Positions 58,391 to 64,000 of a DNA stretch of 64,000 bases are shown in pieces. The translations under genes were made by a program, and so were the position numbers. The first letter of the stretch is position 1. Each line of letters opens with the position of its first letter. This DNA is from Lycium barbarum (taxonomy: Eukaryota > Streptophyta > Magnoliopsida > Solanales > Solanaceae). The notes under the pieces were generated by a model. It searched no databases. It had not been told where the DNA came from and saw only the letters and a list, made by a program, of their open reading frames with translations. The DNA lies in NCBI RefSeq assembly GCF_019175385.1, contig NC_083341.1, forward strand, positions 60,421,800 through 60,485,799, in the 5' to 3' direction.

Positions 58391-58588
58391 TTATACGGTC
58401 CGTATAACTTTATACGACTGTATAAAGGTCCTTATAAAGGTCACAGTGAGGGGTCAGTCTTGGTGAGATTATACGGTTGCTTATACGGACCGTATAAGTG
58501 TCCGTATAACAGTTACAATATGGGTTGATTGTTGATGCAATTATACGGTCACTTATACGGGCCGAACAAGATTATACGGACCGTATAA
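58391..58588 (+). promoter_or_regulatory. Three perfect 17-19-bp palindromes upstream of the LTR TATA box
   Basis: 58391-58407 TTATACGGTCCGTATAA, 58480-58498 CTTATACGGACCGTATAAG and 58572-58588 TTATACGGACCGTATAA, with additional half-sites (TATACGACTGTATAA, TTATACGGTTGC, TCCGTATAAC, ATTATACGGTCAC). A candidate protein-binding or cruciform-forming module of the LTR promoter; function is inferred only from position. Confidence 0.7.
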
Positions 58589-58625
58589 GTGTCCATATAA
58601 ATCATGTCGGGTCAGATTTTATGAT

Positions 58626-58634
58626 TTATATATA
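58626..58634 (+). promoter_or_regulatory. TATA-like box of the 3' LTR
   Basis: TTATATATATGAGACCCAAGTTC lies 38 bp after the last palindrome. The 5' LTR has TTTTATAAATATAAGTCCCAAGTTC at the same relative site, so the TATA and CCCAAGTTC (possible start region) are conserved between the two LTRs. Confidence 0.6.
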
Positions 58635-60562
58635 TGAGACCCAAGTTCTTATTTTTCATTTCTCATTTCCTCCACATCTCAAGAGAGTTCTAGAACCTTC
58701 TGCATACCATACCAATATAAATCCAAGGGAGATCAAAGACCAAATATCAAAAATTAGTGGAATCAAGTGCAAGGATGCTAACTAGGGTTAGGGAAAGCTA
58801 GAAATTCCTTTGGAATTTAAGTTGGGGTTTTCTCCAAGTGAAGTATTTTCATCCAAAGCCCATTCCTACATAATCAAAGGTGAGTTTTTCGTTGTTTCAT
58901 GTTATTGAGAGTATTGAATGGTTGAAAGACTTGGATTATGGAAGAAAATAGAGTATGAAGAGCACATAAGGAAAAGGTGAAATTCTTGAATGGTAACATG
59001 ACATGAATCATAGTTCTTGCTATGCCATGAGTATAATCTTGTCAAGAATGATATTAAGGATGTTGAAGAAGCATTATATGTGAATGAATATGATGTTGTG
59101 TTGTAATTATGGTTATGGGTACCCTTGAAGGGGAATTGTGAGAATTGAATAATGCTTAACTTGAAGAGGTTTATTGATTATGATATTGTGGGTGTTATTG
59201 ATGATGTTTGGGAGTTGTTTATTATATGGAGGAAGTTGTTGAAACAAGGAAAATGCTGCCCAATTTTCATTAGCTCTTAGTTGCTTTAGCTCAAGCTCAA
59301 GTATGTTTCCGGTTATCTAATCTTAGTACAAATTCTCTTGAATGTAGAATCGTGAGCTTGGAAGGAAACCATTTAGTCGATAGAGTTAAAGAGACATAAA
59401 GGTATGTAAGGCTAGCCCTTCTTTCTAAGGCATGACTTCCATCACATAATATCTTCTATCTTTCCATGACTTTCTTACATTTCGGAAATTACGAGTCCAT
59501 GATTATTAAGAGTTTCTCATGAGATAAAGATAAGAGATGAGCTATGATAATGATGATTTTAGTCATAGAGATTCTTAGCGTATGAAAGGATGCTATTATA
59601 AGATTAATAATCTTGAAGTATGATTTCCTTGATTGTTATTCATTATTGATAGTCTCACCTCATATTGCTAGTTCCTTCAAGGCAACACATGATGATTTTG
59701 ATGGTTCCATAAGATAATCGGAGGTTACTGACCTTACGACACTCCGATAAAATTACAGCTTTTACTTGAGCTCTTATGCATGCTTCATGTTGAGTGTATA
59801 ATGATGATGACTACACCATGCCTAGATGGCCGGGCAGCATCGCTAAGGTGGGCGACTTATTACACCATGTCTATATGGCATGGGCAGACACCACTAGTGG
59901 GCGGCGCGAAATGATTACCCCGGACGCGGTGATGTTATTGATTCAGAAAGTTTATGTATGTATGTGTGATCTATTTTAAATGTAAGAGTGAGCATGCCTG
60001 ATTCCGCCTAAAGAGGCAAGCAGTTGCAGTTATCCTTTCTTCTTATACTTTCTATATTTCCTTATTATGTTATCATACATTCCTTACATACTCAGTACAT
60101 TGTTCGTACTGACATCCTTTTTATTTTATGGACGCTGTGTTCATGCCCACAGGTAGATAGGGAGATGGACCGAATACCTAGGAGCCTTATCAACAGTTGT
60201 ACAGGAGCACCTCACTACTCCGGAGGTGCAACCTATTGGTATATTCTTTTGTGTACATATTTGGGGCATGCCGGGGTCCTGTCCAGTCTTTATGACTTCA
60301 GTATTTCAGTTAGAGGTTCGTAGATACTTATATGTGGGTTGTAGATGTTATGGGATTTCTTCAGTGTATATCTTGTACATAATTTTGTAGCCTCATAGGT
60401 TTATGCATATATACATGTTTTGGGAGATTTGGAAATTGGTTTATGAAAAGTTCTATGTTGAAAATGATATATGTCCAGGTTGAATGTGATAGATAGCATG
60501 ACGAGTGGTGCTCGGTAGCCAGCTCCGGGTACCCGTCATGGTCCACTAGTTGAGTCGTGACA

Positions 60563-60804
60563 TGTATAAACCTGAACCTTGTCATATCTTGACTCATGAA
60601 GAGATTGAAACCAATGAAGGGTTATCTTATGAAGAGGAACAGGTTCAGATCTTAGATGGACAAGTTAGGAGGTTGAGAATAAAAGATGTAGCTTCAGTTA
60701 AAGTCTTGTGGCAAAACCATAATACCGAAAAAATGACTTAGGAAGCTGAGGAAGACATGAAGAAGAGATACCCTCACTTATTCCCTATTCTAGGCATGTG
60801 TTGA
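60563..60804 (+). pseudogene. Chromodomain end of another chromovirus pol
   Basis: Starts right after the 3' LTR terminus. The frame reads ILTHEEIETNEGLSYEEE, then VQILDGQVRRLRIKDVASVKVLW, then TAG at 60739-60741 where the family has Trp (MT-*-EAEEDMKKRYPHLFP), ending with TGA at 60802-60804. It belongs to the element whose 3' LTR begins at 61063; the upstream part of its pol is gone. Confidence 0.85.
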
Positions 60805-61062
60805 ATCTTCTAGTTGTCGAATGCATGTGATAGTTTACACTAAAGGTATAAATTCCTTATTTCATGCATAGGCTTGTTTGGTGTAGTTGTGAGGAGTCCC
60901 TGTAAGGATCACATGGTCATTGTTAAAGTATTAACTGAGTTTCTTTTTAAGACAACTTACAATACGATGGAACTCTAGCGAAATTTTTTAAGACTTGAGG
61001 TTTAGTGAAAATCTTAGGCCATGACTCTCATTTGAGGACGAATGATCCTGAGAGGGGGATAA
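60805..61062 (+). other. 3' internal region and polypurine tract of the outer element
   Basis: Non-coding, ends with TTTGAGGACGAATGATCCTGAG and the purine tract GAGAGGGGGATAA just before the LTR start at 61063. The TTNGAGGACGAATG phrase is the same as that preceding the LTR at 58038, supporting a shared lineage. Confidence 0.7.
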
Positions 61063-61935
61063 TATAACACTCCGTTATTCTGGATTAGGTGTGAATGTGT
61101 TAAATGAGTATTGATGTGACATTTTAGGCATATGAAGTCCTATCAAGATGTGTTTGGATGGAAATAGCTAATTTAAGATCAAGATCAAGTAGTGAAGTTC
61201 GTAAGAGTTCTTAAACTGATCTAAGTTTCAGTAGGTATGACTTCTGGTCCAGTTTAGTAAACATCCATTGTGAATTTGGGAAAACTTCCTCCATGAAAGT
61301 TGTAGATCTTTGAAATACCTTTCCAACGGTATAATTCGGATCTCAAACGGAGTTGTGAGCAAAAAGTTATGTCCATTTTACTGAAGCCTGTCTGGGACGC
61401 CAGCTGGAATGTGGCCGCAACCCAGAATTGCGACACTGCATTCACTTCACATTTCAGAATTTTTTTAATGTTTCTGGTGTGAATTTTCACCCAGAATGCT
61501 GCCTGTATGCAACCGCATTCTGATGTTATTGAAAGAGAAGAAGAAGTGACGTTTGATATTCCTTCAAAAAAGTATGATCCTTGATTTTTCTGATGTTATT
61601 GAAAGGGTTTAGACTAGTGTAGGTTATTATATGGGATTAGAATCCATGAAAGATTCATGGAGTGTTCAAGAACACGTTTGATGATTTGAAAACCCTAGTT
61701 TTCGATAAAGGGGGTAGATGGGCGGAATTAGATTAAAGTTTTAATGTTTCTTATATAAATCAATTGTAGAGTGATTGTTGAACCTTGGAAAACCCGTTTG
61801 ATAGCGTTATAGAGGGAATTGAGGTATGTCTCTTTGTCGATAGTTTTTTTTTCTTCAAACGTTTAAGGTGTTGTTTGGCAAGGTTTGTGCACTTGAGGGA
61901 CAAACCCGCATTAAACTTTTATGTGTATTATATTA
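61063..61935 (+). mobile_element. 3' LTR (truncated) of the outer element
   Basis: Begins TATAACACTCCGTTATTCTGG (canonical TGTAACAC with G to A at position 2), directly after the polypurine tract. It aligns with 52348-53380 from 61124 on, with an internal deletion near 61520. Similarity ends at about 61935 (TGTGTATTATATTA), so the 3' part is lost. Confidence 0.8.
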
Positions 61936-62517
61936 TTTAACGTTATCAAATAATATTAATTTGGTATGCATATGAAAAAAGTACATCATCCATCATACTT
62001 GAACTCGACATGCTTTATATTCTAAATAACAATAACAAGGAGTGTTTTCGTTGCTGAATTGAGAAGGGATTACAAAAAAGAATGGAATATACTAGTAAAC
62101 ATGTTTAGGATAAAAATAATCTTCTTGATCGTATCAGTAATTTTGTTAATAGCAATCAAAATTTTAAATATATTTATACTATTGAGAATAAAAGAGTGAG
62201 AAATTTGTAACATTTATTCCACGCGGGTAATCAAAACAAAAATTATAAAATAGACGTGGGTTTTATAACAAAATTCCTAAAAGATTATCTACTTATACTG
62301 TAAATATATAATTAATTCAAAAATGACAATCCGAATTCAAAAATCTACAATCATGATAAAGAATATAAAAGAAAATGGAATTTAATTAACGCATATATAC
62401 TTAATGAACGTTATCTTGAAAAAATCATAAAAAGATTATGAACTTAAATTAAAATCTGTAGTAAGATTTTATAGCATTAATTAAATTATAAGTAAGAAAA
62501 AAATATCGTAATTCAGC
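61936..62517. other. AT-rich intergenic stretch, no gene seen
   Basis: About 580 bp of low GC with no recognised repeat or coding sequence, between the truncated LTR and the LINE fragment. Confidence 0.5.
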
Positions 62518-63472
62518 GATGTAGAGCATGAGCCGGCCGAGGAAGTGAGGCTTGGGACACGGACCATCTAAAAGCGAGGTAATTTTAATATCTTAGGTCT
62601 ATTATCCAAGGAAATGAGGAGATTGACAATGATGTCACACATTGTATTGGGGCAGGGTGGATGAAACTGAAGCTCGCCTCGGGAGTCTTATGTGATAAGA
62701 AGGTTCCACCAAAACTTAAAGGCGATTTCTACAGAGCGGTAGTTAGACCCACTATATTGTATGGGGTGGAGTGTTGGCAAGTTAAGAATTCTCACGTCCA
62801 GAAGATGAAGGTTACGACAATGCGAATTTACGATGGATGTGTGAGCATACTAGGAACAGATTAGAAATGATGTTATCCGAGACAAGATGGGAGTGACCTT
62901 AGTGGAGAACAAGATGCGGGAAGCGAGGTTGAGATGGTTCAGGCATGTACAAAGGAGTTGCACGGAGGCCCTAATGCAGAGATGTGAGAGGTTGTTATGG
63001 ATGGTTTTAGGAGAGGTAGAGGTCGGTCGAAGAAGCATTGGGGAGAAGTGATTAGATAGAACATGGCGCAGTTGCAGCTTACCGAGGACATGACCTTAGA
63101 TAGGAGGTTGTGGAGGATGCAGATTTTGGTAGAAGGTTAGTAGGTAGTAGGGCATTGTCTCGTGTATCCTTCAATTCTAGTGGGCGTAATATTGTCTGTG
63201 TAGTTTCTTGTTACTGTATGATGTCGCTTGTACTTCAATTGTCGTATTAGTTTGCTGCAGTTGCTGTTACTTTTTTTATAGCATTTTGTCATGGCTTCTT
63301 TACCTTCATATTCTTATTTGACCTTTTTGGTCATGCCCTTTCTTGAGTCGAGGGTCTTTCGGAAACAACCTCTTTACCTCCCAAGGTAGGGGTAAAGTCG
63401 GCATACACTTTACTCTCCTCAGACTCCACTTGTAGGATTACACTAGGTATGCTGTTGTTGGTGGTGTTGTTG
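62518..63472 (+). pseudogene. RTE-type LINE 3' end (reverse transcriptase C-terminus, 3'UTR, TTG tail)
   Basis: Coding piece with frameshifts: DVEHEPAEEVRLGTRTI, a shifted [67 protein letters not shown], then a shifted DKMGVTLVENKMREARLRWF, the conserved tail of plant RTE reverse transcriptases. There is a stop at 62862-62864 and several indels. The 3'UTR has CTTTCTTGAGTCGAGGGTC, GGAAACAACCTCTTTACCTCC and AGGTAGGGGTAAAGTC and ends in GTTGTTGGTGGTGTTGTTG (63453-63472). It is 5'-truncated, as is usual for LINE insertions. The 3' end is homologous to the complement of 20731-20860. Confidence 0.88.
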
Positions 63473-63479
63473 TATATAT

Positions 63480-63640
63480 AATATGAAAAGATATTAAATG
63501 GATGAACATTGAAAGTATCAAAGATAAAAATACCATTTCATAAAATAGGAGAGGGAGAATATCTATTGTTAACAATTGGAAGCTGAATTTCATTTTAAAG
63601 TAAAGTTGAGGGGTGTAAATTATTTTCACCCAATTCATAA
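63480..63640. mobile_element. MITE right-end fragment related to 25215-25731
   Basis: AGGGAGAATATCTATTGTTAAC, ATTTTAAAGTAAAGTTGAGGGG and TGTAAATTATTTT parallel 25645-25725 (AGGGAGAATGTCTATTGTTCAA, TTTTTAAAGCAAAGTTGGGGC, CGTAAATGACTTT). The left half is absent. Confidence 0.5.
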
Positions 63641-64000
63641 AAAAATCTAAGTAGAAACTCTTTGATTTTCAAGGAACTATCATTGGATTCAAAAAAGTAA
63701 AACAAAAGAAAGATGAAAGTTAGTGGAGTTGGGTTTCAAACCTTGGTCAACATAGAAGGCAAGCGATTTTGGCAAACTGTCCAACCTACAAGCCTGTGCA
63801 ACTTCGGTGTTTGCGGGGCCATACAAATAATTTAAGGGCCCCAAACATATATATATATATTATATATATATAAGAGCTGATCCATGCTTTTTGTCGTCCT
63901 CACATATGGTTTGATCCTATAAGGCTGCTACACGTGGCAGTTTTTGGGAATCTCTTTTATCACTTATTAGATCACTTTTTGGGTCATTTGCACTTTTACC
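63641..64000. other. End of window, AT microsatellite, no gene
   Basis: Contains an AT-alternating palindromic run at 63846-63872 and no recognised coding sequence. Confidence 0.5.

Larger units (their letters stand above)
58038..60562 (+). mobile_element. 3' LTR of the chromovirus, 2525 bp
   Basis: TGTTACACCTCGAAAAATTTC ... GTTGAGTCGTGACA. Palindromic ACGG/CCGT motifs at 58391-58588 lie before a TATA-like box at 58626. CTCAAGAGAGTTCTAGAACC and ATCCAAAGCCCATTCC follow. The distal part 60085-60160 has the TTCGTACTGACATCC..GGACGCTGTGTTCATGCCCACAGGTAG block found also at 56300 and (inverse) 39420. The right flank (TGTAT) does not match the left flank of the 5' LTR (AGAAT). Confidence 0.9.

Overview
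This window is repeat-dominated, AT-rich nuclear DNA from a eudicot, most likely a nightshade (Solanaceae). The guess rests on its repeats: chromovirus-type Ty3/gypsy LTRs of about 2.3-2.5 kb beginning TGTAACACCTC or TGTTACACCTC, RTE LINE 3' ends with TTG tails, a Stowaway MITE beginning CTCCCTC, Emigrant/pogo-like and hAT MITEs, and CACTA elements. I see no bacterial, organellar or viral genes, no tRNA or rRNA genes and no CRISPR array. No intact host gene is visible.

Layout. (1) 1-16.9 kb: LTR and leader pieces of long-LTR retrotransposons. One family has a minus-strand copy (about 1.35-8.39 kb) facing two plus-strand copies (9.94-14.08 and 14.085-16.86 kb), with an unrelated 780-bp solo-LTR-like unit at the turning point. 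(2) 16.87-18.03 kb: a 5'-truncated Mutator-like (MULE) transposase pseudogene interrupted by a run of 26 G. (3) 18.0-21.7 kb: AT-rich spacer with a Stowaway MITE, hairpins and a LINE tail. (4) 21,729-31,431: a 9.7-kb CACTA-type element (12-bp terminal inverted repeats, 3-bp CGA target duplication) holding a retroposed gene end, two hAT-type elements with perfect 8-bp duplications, a further MITE, and a solo LTR inside one of the hATs. (5) 32,354-33,534: a foldback element with a 10-bp duplication. (6) 33.75-42.0 kb: the only recognisable host locus, a root-cap/LEA-related secreted protein gene with a tandemly duplicated upstream region. Exon 1 is split by a 3.1-kb CACTA element (duplication TCC), exon 2 by a 2.45-kb solo LTR (duplication TACAA), and there are two in-frame stops. 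(7) 42,391-43,718: a Mutator-like element with long inverted repeats carrying an arabinogalactan-peptide-like reading frame (Pack-MULE candidate), followed by an Emigrant/pogo-like element. (8) 45.7-62 kb: gypsy LTRs in both orientations, including a deleted chromovirus with integrase plus chromodomain (five nonsense codons counting a neighbouring fragment, catalytic residues lost) between its own LTRs at 55,279 and 58,038. (9) 62.5-63.5 kb: the 3' end of an RTE LINE.

The main value of the window is its insertion record: at least six insertions have matching target duplications, so the order of events can be read. A second theme is that several LTR families carry clustered short palindromes, each with a different core, in a comparable part of the LTR, in the best cases just upstream of a TATA-like box. 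All calls come from reading the sequence by eye; boundaries without a stated target duplication are approximate.
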